From assembly GCA_958450365.1 (NCBI GenBank), contig CAUEEP010000939.1, forward strand, positions 1,550,001 to 1,614,000: a DNA stretch of 64,000 nucleotides. Direction: 5' to 3'. The notes below the pieces were generated by a model. The model saw only the letters and a program-made list of their open reading frames with translations. It was not told where the DNA came from and searched no databases. Shown here in pieces: positions 1-11,025 of this stretch. A program made the position numbers and the translations under genes. Within the stretch, counting starts at the first letter, position 1. Each line of letters starts with the position of its first letter. The DNA is from Mesorhabditis belari (Eukaryota > Nematoda > Chromadorea > Rhabditida > Rhabditidae).

Positions 1-976
1 AAATATTCTCTTTGTAAATTGTGATTATTCTAAAGGTCTCCACAATTGTTTTCTGTTGTTAATAAACTTATTTCACTTTGTTTAGGTGGCTCAATTAAGC
101 CATCGACTTTTCGATTATAAGCGTCAAGGTCTTCGAAGTTGGTTCGTTGCTTGATCTCATAGTCTAACACTTGCAAAATATTGTTTTTCTGAAAGTATTA
201 GAGATTTTTGAATAGAACCTGTTCATTCTACCAAGTTATCCAGAATTTCAACGATTCCATGGGTCTTATGGTGTCGAAGGGCACATTTTGCGCACAACTG
301 AAAGAGTTTTTACTCATTTTTGGCATTATTGGACTAACCAAACAAGGGACAGTATTGGATGAGCAGGTTTTACAGTCGATTACTGTATCAGTGATCCGCT
401 AAATGGATTGGAGTAATTCTAAGATGAGCTTCACCGACTTTTGCTCCACAATCAACACATCGGATAGGGCTAACCGGTAGATCTTTTAATTGTTGAAGAA
501 TTTCTGAAACTTTTAATTCCCATGAGCTTTTTGATGGTAACCAAGAAGAAAATCGGCGTCTTGTCGATCGGCGGTGAAACAGGATTGGAGCTGGCATTTG
601 TAGATGTATCTTGTAGGTTCAGATGATCTTGTAGGTTTTCTTGGGATCGTGAAGACTTCTCTCGCAATCTGAGCTGAAATTCGGGGATAAACGTTAGTGC
701 AAATGACATTGGTAAATGTTGAAGAAACACAGCCCAAGGGATTAAAGATTAGATTACGGTAGATATGTTGTATTGATCGCTTTTTCCAGCAAACAAGTAA
801 GTCTAGATGACAATAGCTTTTCCTTGAGCCCATCTTTTAAACAATCTGCTTTCACTAACTGATCGCTCTTCACGCTCTTGGCGAACTCTCAGCGCACAAC
901 CCGTACACAAAGAGTGACCACAACCGAGACACTCACGGGACATTTGGAGGGATTTGTCCATTTGAAATCTTGTCAT
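1..976 (-). CDS. Putative RBCC/TRIM-like zinc-binding protein, partial
   Basis: This is a partial gene on the minus strand, built from short exons. A candidate start ATG lies at 974-976. Just after it is a RING-like stretch, CLGCGHSLCTGC, with the C-x2-C-x-H... C-x2-C spacing of the middle of a RING finger. A later exon ending near 439 encodes RCVDCGAK. The best-defined exon, 232-297 (66 nt, CAG acceptor, GT donor), encodes LCAKCALRHHKTH, which fits a B-box. Around 1-165 an open frame rich in charged residues may be the coiled coil that follows in RBCC proteins. The exon joins between 440 and 900 are uncertain because phases do not all agree in my model, and the first RING cysteines are not seen; they could lie upstream, where a mariner sits at 1045. 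It could be a pseudogene. Family-level call only. Confidence 0.4.
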
Positions 977-1044
977 TCCTCCATTCAGACTTTCTTATTG
1001 ACCACAACAGACTGATCTATTAGAATAACCAGAGTATACTATTA

Positions 1045-2280
1045 GGTTGGTGCAGATGAAACTTCCGTCACACTTGTTTTTTTATATTTTGGATCTAATA
1101 AAAGTTTTTATTGAAGATATTTGTCTATCTGAAAGAGCGTCTCTTTGCGCGTCTTTTGATATCTAAGACTTATGCGTTTTACTTAATTTGAAGTAATTTA
1201 TAGCTTCTTGAAAATGGTTGACCAAAAATTTCGAGTGCGATTTTGCTTGTTGTATGATTTTAAATAAGGCATAACGGCTGCGGAATCTCATCGTGCACTG
1301 TGCAAAGCATTCGGCGATGACGTGTTGTCCGAACATCAATGCCGGACTTGGTTTCAGCGCTTCTCAGACGGTGATGAAAGTTTGGAAGACGAAAAACGCG
1401 GGAATCCGCCTCAAATTGTCGACAACAATAGGTTGAAGAACGCTATCGAATCGGACCCATGCCAAACAACTCGGGAGCTTGCAGAGCTGTTTGACTGCGA
1501 CCATACAGCCATTCTCCGCCATTTGCACGCAATTGGTAAGACGAATCGGTGTGGAAAATGGGTGCCACATCAGCTCAGCGACGCAAACAAGGGCAAACAT
1601 CGAGTTACAATGGCGCAAAGACCGTCGGTTTTCTCGACTCCATTGTTACGTCAGATGAAAAGTGGATATGTTACGACAACACAACGAGAAAACGGCAGTG
1701 GTTGGAGGCCGGTGAACCGCCAAAACCGACTCCCAAACCGAATATCCACGGAAAAAAGGTGATGCTTTGTATTTGGTGGAACAGTAAAGGTCTCGTGTAT
1801 TTTGAGGTGCTGGATTTGGGTCAAAGAGTCACGGCGGATCTCTACAAAGCCCAATTGAGCCGCTTGGACCAGACATTGCTTCGTCAAGGCAATAACACGG
1901 CGACTACAAAATTCCTCCACGATAAGGCTCGACCCCACACGGCGAAGATCACTTAGCAGAAAATCGAGGAATTGGGCTGGGAAGTTCTGCCACATCCGCC
2001 ATATAGCCCGGATTTGGCCCCATCCGACTACCACTTGTTTCGGTCGATGCAGCACTCCTTAGCAGAAAAAAAAATTCAAAAACCGCGAAGAAGTTGAGTG
2101 TCCAACTTCTTCGAGTCGCAGTTGCCGGAGTTCTTCGAAAAGGGCATCCATTCTCTGCGTGGAAGATGGCAAAGAGTCATTGATAATGATGGCGAATATC
2201 TTTTGGATTGAGGTTCTGTACTAGGATTTTTATAATAAATTTTGTTTATGGTTCCAACGGAAGTTCCATCTGCACCAACC
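1045..2280 (+). mobile_element. mariner transposon with matched TIRs and TA duplication
   Basis: Terminal inverted repeats start GGTTGGTGCAGATGAAAC on the left and match the right end with one mismatch over about 25 bp. TA dinucleotides flank both sides (1043-1044 and 2281-2282), as expected for Tc1/mariner insertion. The 1.24-kb length is typical of a full mariner. It carries one transposase gene, which is broken. Confidence 0.93.
1214..2211 (+). pseudogene. mariner transposase, inactivated
   Basis: The mariner transposase starts MVDQKFRVRF and has the HTH segment with CRTWFQRFSDGDESLED (from 1340). The DD34D-type catalytic segments are visible: TSDEKWICYDN (about 1650), LHDKARPHTA (about 1915) and [13 protein letters not shown] (about 2000), ending near WQRVIDNDGEYLLD. 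It is dead: there is an in-frame stop at 1265, a frame change near 1615, a stop at 1954 and another frame change near 2075. Known biology of the family: a cut-and-paste DDE/D enzyme that acts on its own TIRs. The element can now move only in trans. Confidence 0.9.
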
Positions 2281-2868
2281 TAATATAAAAATTGAAGTTG
2301 TTAGATTTCTCTTTGAACACACATGCTTCTTGGCACAGTGTACTATTGTACAAATTCCACAGTGTACCATTATACATAGTGAGTCAAATTCCAACGGGTT
2401 TAGCTGAAGAAAAGGTAAAAATTCTGTGTTTTTCGATTCAGTACGTCAGTTCGTACAAGTACTTTGTACAGTACGCACCAATACCATATACAGTACGTCG
2501 CTACGTACCAGTACTATGCACAGTACTACTTTACCTCTATCCAATCCACCGCATCTCGTTTTGAATCCAACTCATCGAGAACATCTAAAACGCGTCGATT
2601 TTTGAAACTACCGTACCTTTGGCTCTGGTTTTATCCAAGACATCGACTTTATACAGTGCGTTTCAAATTCTTAAGCACACTTTTGTTTGCTGTTTTTTTT
2701 TATCTGTCTTCACACTTAGGTGTTCCTATTTTGCGCAGATCACAACCTGCTTCCACATTTCTCTATCCCTTGCTATTGTGATCCAGTGTTTCCTAGCTTG
2801 ATTGTTCCTGGTTCGAAGTCTTCGACTTGCTTGTGCTGGTGGTGGTTGCACTCTAGCCATCCTTTCTC

Positions 2869-3155
2869 TGACCGTCTCTGCCACTCTTGTGCTTCACCTC
2901 GTTGCTGGTCTTCCGATGGGCCTCTTCTGGTCTCGTGGTAGCCACTCTGTGATCCGTATCGTCCATCTGTCGTCTGTTCTTCTGGCTACGTGGCCGGCCC
3001 ATCTGAGTCTTTTTCTCTCAATCACTTCCACTGGATCTCTGAGTCCCGAGAGCTGGCGCATATCCGTTGCGTCAGCTCTCGTTCTTAGGTCCAGAAGAGG
3101 CCCATCGGAAGACCAGCAACGAGGTGGAGAACAAGAGTGGCAGAGACGGTCGCGT
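2869..3155. repeat. Foldback: 66-bp inverted arms with about 150-bp loop
   Basis: The arm at 2869-2935 (GACCGTCTCTGCCACTCTTG...) reappears as its reverse complement at 3088-3155 with only a few mismatches. The loop contains a smaller palindrome around 3048-3082. The arms are far more GC-rich than their surroundings. No TIR or target duplication was recognised. Confidence 0.8.
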
Positions 3156-3264
3156 TCTTAGGTCTTGGTGGAGCTGCGTCTTCCTATTGTAGCCGAGGAG
3201 GTTCCTTTCAAGGGCTCGATGCGTTGTTCTCAGGGCTCATTCAGCGGTCTGTCGTGGCACAGGT

Positions 3265-3292
3265 CACAAGTGTAGCGACAACTACACTTGTG
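3265..3292. repeat. Perfect 11-bp hairpin
   Basis: CACAAGTGTAG and its exact reverse complement CTACACTTGTG are separated by six bases. There is no T-run after it and no gene association that would give it a role. Confidence 0.6.
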
Positions 3293-3993
3293 TTTGCTGT
3301 TTTTTAAAAGTTTTTTCTTTTGTTGTGCATATTTTATAATTAATTTATAATTTTTGTTAATTTCCAGGTAAATCGCACACGGAAAGCTGCTCACGGATTA
3401 TGCGAAAGGCCTGATTGATGCGCGTTTGGTTTGCCAGAGAGCGTGCGTTTTACTTTTCGCTGTACTTTGTACTGTTTTTTGTGCTGTTTTTTGCGATTTC
3501 ATGCAAGTATGCCTCTTCTAGTGCATTTTCTTCAATCTTTTGTCTAGTGCTTCTCAAAAATCCCCTCCAAAATAACCATTTATTCCATTTGTGTCACCGA
3601 TAAAGAGCAACAGTCTATTGAATGAAAAAAATTTGTAAAAATTTACGAGTGAACAATTTTGTAAGTCAAAAAATGAGGAAAATCATGAAAATCATGAAAA
3701 TTGAAGAAAAATTTTTGCAAATCAGAGAAAAAGGAGAAGTGGGGGGGATTTTGAGAGGAAGTTTTCAAGTTTTCAGTTGAAGTTTTCAAGAAAAAGAGAT
3801 TTTTTTAACGGATTGGCGGATCTTTCGACGTGTTGAAAGTTCGGAATTTTATAGAAATCTGTAAATTTTTCCTTATTTTCAGCAATTCTAGCGATTTTGA
3901 GGGGAAAATTAAACAAAATCAAGGAATTAAAATTCTTTACCATTTACCTTTAATTTTCCAAATATTTACACGTTTTCTTTTTGTTTCCTCCGT

Positions 3994-6985
3994 TTAGTCG
4001 GACTCGCCGGCCATCAACTCCCAGAACTCTGAAAGATTTGCGTAAATTTGCGGATTTTTTGATGTTTTTTGATATTTCTCGATATTTTTAGATATTTTTC
4101 GATGTTTTTCAGTTATTTTCTAATGTTTTCTTGATTGGAACCGTATTGGAGCCGTATTGGAAATGTATTAGATCAAAATAGGAACCGTATTGGAACCGTA
4201 ATTTTAAAAATTTTAGAATTTTAAATATTTTTTAGCTTTTTATATTTCTTTAGCTTATTTTTAACTCGATTTAGCATTCGATTTGGTTTTTTTAGATGAA
4301 AATTGACGCCAAAATGATTCTAACTTTAACCCAGCTTACTTGCAAAGTTTAAGCTTGAATTACTACCGTTCAAAGCTTGAGTTGCTACCGTTTAAAGCTA
4401 CCGTTCAAAGCTTGAATTGCTACCGTTTAAAGCTTGAGTTGCTACCGTTTAAAGCTTCAAAAACTTCGTTCAAACCTTGGTTACAAATTTAAATAGATTT
4501 AGATCTAAAATTCATATATAAAGGGCATAAAAATCAAAATTGAGAGACACTAAGGGGATCGAACCCAGACCGTGTCACCCCTAACCTGCCAACTGCCGCC
4601 TAGCGCGCTCCCGACTGCTCCACGGCCAACCCAAAGACTGGCGAGAAAAACCCCCTGAAAAACCTGCCATTAGGCGTTTTTCGGTTTTTCGGCTGGCGGT
4701 ATTTCGGCGGTTTTTTTGGCGGTTGTTCGACTGGTACGGTATGTTTTCATTTTTTTATTCATTCATTAATTTTCATTTTTTTTCATTCATTCATTTTTTT
4801 TCATCCATTCATTTTTCATTCATTTTCAATTCATTTTCAATTCATTTTCATTTCTAAAAAGTACCCTCAAACTCGATTTTCCCGGACCCGTCCTCATCGA
4901 TCTCATCGACGGCAGCTTCGAGTTGATCGTCGGAGAGATCATCGGCGATCTCCTTCAACAAAGCCTTCAATGTGGGTCGAGAGATGTAACCATTACCCTG
5001 AATTGCTTTTGTTTTTTTAGGAAATCGATTTAATAGATAGTTTTATCTCTTAATCGATGATTTAATAGATAGTTTTATATCTATTCGATACGAAAACTTG
5101 GCACAGAATTTCCGTTTTTCTTTTCTTTTGGAAATCTGCAACTGAAAAGCTTCAGTTTCAACTTGGGCTAAATTTAGCTACAGTTGATTTCATTCCCTGA
5201 TTAAAATCGAATAAAGCCAACTGTAGCCAACCAAATCGGTCAATTGATCCGTGAGAAAAGGGCAAAAAACATAGTTTACCGGCAATGCGGACACTTGTGG
5301 GTGGTACTTCAAAAGTATATTTAGTGCGGCGCACTTGTTGATCATTGATACTAGTTTATCCAATCAGTACGGCGCCAACAAGGCCACGATCTGTTTTAGG
5401 TTTCTTTATATAACTTTATATAGCTTTATATAACTTTATATAGCTTTATATAGCTTTAAATTCTTTTTCTATTGACCTCTTTGTCGAAAAGACGGAAGGC
5501 TTCCCTCAGCTCCTTCTCGAGGGTTTCTTTGTCGACCGTGTTGGCCACAGTGTACACCTAAAAGTTCGAAAACATGTATAAGATACAGAAAATCATACTA
5601 AGTTTATAAATTCTTATATCAAATAGCTTTTTCTCCAATTTCTTGAAGTTTTCTCTATAAAATCTAACGCAAACTGTTGAGATTGACTAACTTCTGTAGG
5701 CTTAACTCCAGCAAAAGTTTCGCTTAGTCAATCTGTTCTTTGTGCTCGCAGAAACGCACACTTTCTAGCGAACGAGACTCTCGAGGTTTCCACGTACTTA
5801 GAAATAATCCAGTGCACTAGAAAACATGCGTTTACAAAGCGCAAAGTATTGATGAACTATCGACTTTGAGATGAGCATCTTTAGTTCAATTTTAGTTCCA
5901 AAATACTTTTAATTTCACTTTAGAGTTCAATTTTGTTCGAAAATTAGTTAATTATCAATTAAATATCAATTTTCTATCAATTCTTTTTCAATTATAGCTT
6001 TTTATTTCAAATTCTCTGCTCACCAAGGCGCAGAACTCGTCGAACTCCAATTTGCCCGAGCCATCGGCATCGAATTTGCGGATGAGCTTTCGGAGGGTCT
6101 GAAAAAAGAATTTACATATTTTATTGTCAAAAAAAGATATTCAGTTAGCTGTTTTTCAATTCAGCTTCGCCAAAAGCGTAGGCAAAACTATTGTAATCGG
6201 CCAAAAAGTGATCAAACATCTACCATCATAGTCTACCAAAACTACCATAATCCCGATCAATTTCCATTCAATTAGCTCAATTTTAGTGGGATTTGATGAG
6301 GAAAGGCTCAGTCAATGGCTAGAAGCTCAGTCAGAATGGCTAGAAGCTCAGTCAATAGCTAGAAGCTCAGTTAGAATGGCTAGAAGCTCAGTCAAGGGCT
6401 AGAACCTCAGTCAATGGCTAGAAGCTCAGTCAATGGCTAGAAGCTCGTCAATGCTAGAGCTCAGAATGGCTGAGCTCGAAGGGACTCAGTCAATGGCTAG
6501 AAGCTCAGTCAATGGCTAGAAGCTCAGTCAATGGCTGGAATGGCTAATCGGATGCAAAATGGCAGTAAGATTACGATAGTTTTATAAAATAAATATGTCA
6601 TTAACCAATTCTTCCAGAGCCTTTTCGATCTCTTTCAATTTCCCAATTTCCGCAGATTGATCGTGCTTCTTTTCTTAAACTCGGGATTGAGTGGGAATCT
6701 CTCGATTTCTTTTCTTTCTTCTTCCTCTTCTTCCTCTCCTTCCTCTCCTTCCTCTCCTTCCTCTACTTCCTCTCCTTCCTCTTCTTCTTTCCCCTTTTTT
6801 CCCCTAAACAACTGTCATTCTCCAAAGTGGTTGATCAAGAGAAGAACGAATGGGAAAAGAAATTTGATTCCAGGAAAACAGAAAGATTTTAGGTAAAGAA
6901 ATATCGATCGATTTTGAGAAATTTAAGGTTTTAAAGAAGACCCTCTTCTTCCTCCTCTTCCTCCTCTTCTTCCTCTTCCTCTTCT

Positions 6986-7020
<35 letters not shown>

Positions 7021-8344
7021 CTCTTCTTCCTCTTCTTCTTTCCCCTTTTAAGGAAGACCCTGAGCTGGTTGAAAGATAAACTTTTCCTGGACACTGAGAA
7101 AAGATGGATACCGTATTCTCTCTAATAGTAGTGCACCGGGTCGAGTTGGTGATGATTTTACGGTTTTCAAGTTTTCCCAGAAGCTCAACACTCAAATCCC
7201 CCACTAGATCTCATCGTCAGCTACATTTTCAGACCCCACATCTATAGGTTCTGATAAACCGTTCTCGAGATATCGAGGAATTTAGGCGAGGCTTAAGGTG
7301 CGCTATTATTAGAGAGAATACGATAATTGGATAATTGGATAATTGGATAACTGAATATCTAAATAATTGAATACCTGAATAACTGAATATCTAAATAACC
7401 GAATATCTTATAGCTTTGGTTAAGATATTCAGTCATTAGTTATTCGCTAAGATATTCAGCTATTCAGCTAACATCACAGGCTTTTCTCTCTCTCTCTCTC
7501 TCACTACAGTAAAACGAGCAGAAAATTTAGACGACTAGAGGAAATATCTTTGCTTTGTCCTCTACACTAATACCCTTCTTTATAGAAATTAAAGATATTC
7601 ACTCAAGTCGACTGGTTGGATATTGGATTATTGGATTAAAATCAACTGGTTACCGTAAAGACCAAAGCTTTCACAATTCAAAGAATCGGATTACGGTAGC
7701 AATAATCCAATAATCCAATAATCCAATATCCAATATCCAATATCCAATATCCAATCTCCAATCTCCAATCTCCAATCTCCAATCTCCAATTAAAGCATTC
7801 CATTTCCAACAACAACAATTCCAACAATTCCAATGTCTCTCCAATTTTCACCTTTCCATCGAAATCCTGCTCACCTTTTCATCGAAATCCTGCTCCATGC
7901 CGTTCATGATTTGCCCCAATTGGGTGGCCATGATGTAGCCCTGCTTTCCGCGATCGAACAAATCGAAGAATTTCTGGTACTCTGCAAAAAAATTTTCGTT
8001 GAATTCTACAAAATCTACAAGTCAAAGCACACATCAACATGAACTTATTTCCTTATTTTTTTTGTTTTTCAAAACCAAAACCAACCCTCAATCTGGGAGC
8101 CATCGATCTCGGCAAGAATCTCTTCGATGTCCTCAGCCTGAATTTTTGTTATTGAAAATGCAAATTTCAGAACCTTAGAGCTAAAGCTTTATCCTATCAA
8201 CTAAAAAGTGGAAAAAATCTGCTGAAAATCGGCTCAAAACCCCGGCCTAGATCATTCAAGTCAATATCGAATTTCTATAAACCGTTAGGCACGATTAAAA
8301 GTCAATGAAAGTCGAATCCATAAAATCTCAAAAACCGTTACCAT
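3994..8344 (-). CDS. pat-10: Troponin C (body-wall type)
   Basis: This is the calcium-binding subunit of troponin, which releases tropomyosin block on thin filaments in muscle. There are seven exons: 8342-8344, 8086-8137, 7875-7981, 6024-6098, 5477-5557, 4865-4997 and 3994-4028. All have GT/AG borders and matching phases and give 161 aa, the usual nematode length. The first exon is the ATG alone (M|AEDIEE). The protein has four EF-hand positions: a degenerate first (FDRGKQGYIMATQ), an intact second (DADGSGKLEFDEF), a third (DKEGNGYISR) and an intact fourth (DEDGSGKIEFE). The end is FWELMAGESD, near-identical to what I recall of nematode PAT-10. The short exons sit among introns filled with repeats; the 4028-4865 and 6098-7875 introns carry a tRNA-like element, a minisatellite and pyrimidine tracts. 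The symbol rests on memory of the family and not on an alignment. Confidence 0.95.
4553..4632 (-). repeat. tRNA-like element in a pat-10 intron
   Basis: On the minus strand there is a box-A-like TGGCCGTGGAGCAGTCGGG and, further on, a box B GGGTTCGATCCC, with spacing like a class II (Leu/Ser) tRNA. I could not draw a clean acceptor stem or anticodon loop. It is therefore more likely a tRNA pseudogene or SINE head than a working tRNA. Confidence 0.45.
6303..6545. repeat. Minisatellite, about 19-bp unit
   Basis: Tandem copies of GGCTAGAAGCTCAGTCAAT, about a dozen with small variations, lie inside the fourth pat-10 intron in transcript order no exon. It is non-coding. Confidence 0.9.
6712..7046. 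repeat. Pyrimidine-rich simple repeats (TTCCTC)n
   Basis: Two runs of TTCCTC/TTCTTCC lie at 6712-6802 and 6940-7046, separated by unique sequence. The flanks of the two runs look like a short local duplication. Open frames across it are compositional artefacts. Confidence 0.85.
7109..7323. mobile_element. MITE with TIR CGTATTCTCTCTAATA
   Basis: The left end CGTATTCTCTCTAATAGTAG is inverted at the right end with two or three mismatches over about 26 bp, giving an element of roughly 215 bp. Related TIR-like pieces (ATACTCTAATAGAAGC) occur at 16905, 17350 and 54965, so this belongs to a family. No target duplication was assigned. Confidence 0.7.
7321..7790. repeat. Simple repeats of GGATAATT / CCAATATCC type
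   Basis: Short-period repeats: GGATAATT near 7325-7350, CTGAATATCTAAATAA near 7360-7400, (TC)n near 7485 and CCAATATCC/CCAATCTCC near 7695-7790. All lie in the pat-10 intron. Confidence 0.8.
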
Positions 8345-9005
8345 TTCTGTGTGTAGAGGAGAATCGGGCGCGGGTCTTGGGGAGGGAAGAAATGAAAGGA
8401 GGAGTGGGCCGGGTTGAGCTCGGCCTCAGAGTCTAATGAAAGAGAGACAAGAGGGCACAGGTTGTTAAATTTCGTTGAGCGGAGGATTGAAGAGGTGAAT
8501 AGAGATTCGAGAAAGGCGTTTGTAATATAGGAAAGAGAGGGTGGACCAGAGAAAAGAACTAGAGGAGAGCGGCTCCGATCGACGCCCCCTCTCGCCGCGG
8601 GCCAGCTTTACAACAGGCTCCGATCGGTGCGAAGGAAGGGGGAAGCTGGCAAGAAACGAGGGTCCCTCCCTCAACTCAACCAGTCGATCAACAATTTCAT
8701 TCACTAGGGGGCACCAAGCTTCTCAAAGATCCCCGCTTTTTTCAGAGAAAATTCTTCAACAGTAGCACGAGTCATTGTCGAGTGTAAGAAATGAATTCAA
8801 AACACGCACAGACTGCACAGAACCCACTCGTTTATAGGGTCCACTGAATGCAAATTAAGCCAAATTTCGAAATTATCACTCTGAAGAACGATTATCCCGA
8901 TCTGTACAAATGATGCACTTTCTTTGCGTGTAATTGTATAACTTTTATTTATTGACAATAACAAAGAACAAAGATAGGAAGAGAATAAGAGTGAAACCTA
9001 TAAAA
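8345..9005. other. pat-10 upstream region and rpl-15 3' flank
   Basis: No gene was found. The GC-richer part (8350-8700) lies directly upstream of the pat-10 start and may hold its promoter. A poly(A) signal cluster for rpl-15 is at 8944-8953. Confidence 0.5.
8944..8953 (-). promoter_or_regulatory. Poly(A) signal of rpl-15
   Basis: Two overlapping AATAAA hexamers on the minus strand lie about 55 bases past the rpl-15 stop codon, a normal position for the 3' end of a short UTR. Confidence 0.65.
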
Positions 9006-10295
9006 TTAACGCTTTCTGCGGAGGACTTTAGTGTTTTTGCGGAGCCAATTCTTTGCCTGTGATCCACCACGAGTAGCCGAGAAGCGATGTCCTTTCCCAA
9101 GTCCTCGTGATTTGCGTCCAGCCGAAGTGAGTCCTCGCATCTCGCGGTGTTTATGCACTGGCTTGGTGATCCATTGAGTATCGGGATTGCGACGGATGGC
9201 TTTGTGAGCGGGATCGATGAGAACCACTTCGAAGAATTTGTAAGTTGAGTCTTGTCCGATCCAGTAGCTGCTCAACACACGGAGACCACCACACAAACGT
9301 CCGACTCGGCACTAAAACGGAAAAGTTATAAGGTGACTAAGATGTTCCAACAAACAAATGAATGAGTCAGGTAAGCCTAAACGTTCCACGTTAAGATTCA
9401 CTGAAACATACCTCAGCTACAGCTTGATGTCCTCGCTGATTCTTCAGTTCGTTGACTCCATGCGTTTTTGGCTTTCCATAAGTTTGTCCTTTTGTGACCG
9501 GACGCTTGCGACCTCCACGGCGGACACGGACGCGGTAGACGACATAGCCTAAAAGAATTAAATCAGTTATCAGGCAATGATTACTAGCTACTTTACTTGT
9601 TTCATTTAAAAATCTCTAATCCGTATTTTTGGCTCAGTATTCTGTTCCACGTTTTGCTACAAAATAATAAACACCAAAAACGATTGTTACTTTGTGGGTT
9701 GGGGGTGGGCACCTATTTTTCTCTTTTCTAGGGGTAATCGAAGGTGCTGACCACGAATTTGACAGTTTTAGCATAGATTTTCAACTGAAAAACCGACATT
9801 TAGACACAAATTACACTTCTATTTTCCAAGGCTATGGCTCCGCACACCCGGAGACCTGACCGAGGATAAGCCGTTACGGAGCTCGTGCTATAGCCTGTGT
9901 CCAGTCAGATCTACGGGTGTGCGATATTGCGATACGACCCAGAAGTGTCATTTTCAACGTGTCGAAATGCCGGTTTTTCAGTTGAATGCTAAAACTGCCC
10001 AATTCGTGCTCAGCGCCCCCGATTACCCTTAGAAAAGTGGCACGAGTGGCAATAATGGCAAGATAGGTGGCAGGGGTAACCCATAAAGTCCCAAAGGTTG
10101 TTCCTAGCTAAAAAAGAATGTACCTTGTTTAGCACGATATCCAAGTCGTCGCGCCTTCTCAGGCCGAGTGGGTCTTGGTGCTCGGTGGATGGCTGACATC
10201 TGTCTGTATTGCCAGCATCGGATTCGAAGAGAGTATCGCATCACTTCCGATTGTTTCTTCCTCCATAGCTCCTGCATGTACTTGTAGGCGCCCAT
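9006..10295 (-). CDS. rpl-15: 60S ribosomal protein L15
   Basis: This is a component of the large cytosolic ribosomal subunit. Three exons, 10124-10295, 9412-9548 and 9006-9311, join in phase to give 204 aa, the usual eL15 length. The start [20 protein letters not shown], the middle [18 protein letters not shown] and the basic tail all match eL15 as I know it. The first intron contains a palindromic MITE (9690-10095) that is absent from a duplicated copy of this region near 54.1 kb. The gene is divergent from chaf-1, about 730 bp apart. A decayed copy of exon 1 lies at 54124-54303. Confidence 0.97.
9690..10095. mobile_element. Palindromic MITE in rpl-15 intron 1
   Basis: The two ends (from ACTTTGTGGGTTG at the left; ACTTTATGGGTTA reading inward from the right) are inverted over about 130 bp. 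They share CTTTTCTAGGGGTAATCG and ACTGAAAAACCG. The paralogous copy of this intron near 54.09-54.12 kb runs straight from the left flank to the right flank (TGTTGTTTCTAGG), so the insertion is supported by an empty site. Relatives are at about 49150 and 53398. Confidence 0.85.
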
Positions 10296-11025
10296 GTTTA
10301 CCTTGAAACAGAAAAATTATAAATGCTTGAGAAAATTCAGAAATCGACGAAACGAACGACACAATATGTGAGAAAAATAAAGATTTAAATTTTAGCGAAG
10401 TCAATCGCTCATTTATAAAACAAGGCTTATTGTAGTAGTTACAGAACACCTTGGCTGAATCCTTTTTGTTAAGCATATTGATTATAAATCTCATAAGGAT
10501 CTACTTTACTGGGAGTGGCTACTTTGAGCCAAATTTTTTGCGCAACTCGTCATAACTTTCTTCTAAGTCGGCCAATCTTTACGATTTTGGTGTCATTTTG
10601 TAGATCTCAACAACTGCGCAACAAAATGACACCAAAATCATAAAGATTGGCCTACTTAGAAGAAAGTTATGGCGAGTTGCGCAAAAAATCTGGCGCAAAG
10701 TAGCCATTCTCATCAGGCTTCTAAGCGGAAAAAAAGTGGAAAATTTAATCTTTTGATTTTCAAAACCAAAACCCAAAGAATCGGGCAGCTACGCACTGCG
10801 ACGGAGAAAGCGGAAAAAATTCCGAAAAAGCGTAGCTGCCCCATTTCCTTCTTTGAAACAAAAACAAATTCTTTGAAAATTAGATCTTCCGCTTTTTTTT
10901 TCGCCTGCAAGCCTGATCCCCACTTCATTTTCCTTGTCATTTTCGAACTACCCAACCTTACCCAACCTTTTTCAAATCTAAAATTTTTTATTTGTTTGTG
11001 ATGGTGCTAATTTTAGGTGCTCTCC
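10296..11025. other. Shared rpl-15/chaf-1 upstream region
   Basis: This is a divergent intergenic region that must hold both promoters. It contains a 419-bp foldback insertion (10507-10925). Without it, the ancestral spacer would be about 310 bp, as in the duplicated copies. Confidence 0.6.
10507..10925. mobile_element. Foldback element between rpl-15 and chaf-1
   Basis: The inverted arms GTGGCTACTTTGAGCC (10515) and GGCGCAAAGTAGCCAT (10692, inverted) enclose a long near-perfect palindrome containing CAAAATGACACCAAAATC. The paralogues near 54.51 kb and 17.48 kb lack it, which sets the borders at 10507 and 10925 with a short ACTT repeated at both. Roughly 200 bp right of the inner palindrome (10712-10925) also belong to the insertion. 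Confidence 0.75.

Larger units (their letters stand above)
2284..3993. other. Intergenic, mariner to pat-10 3' end
   Basis: No gene was found. The stretch holds a run of CAGTACGT-like repeats (2440-2530), a GC-richer foldback (2869-3155, separate entry), a short perfect hairpin (3265-3292) and AT-rich sequence that probably includes the pat-10 3' UTR. Confidence 0.5.

Noticed and set aside
6804..7204. Arg/Lys-rich minus-strand frames
   Set aside because: They are the complement of the TTCCTC simple repeats in a pat-10 intron.
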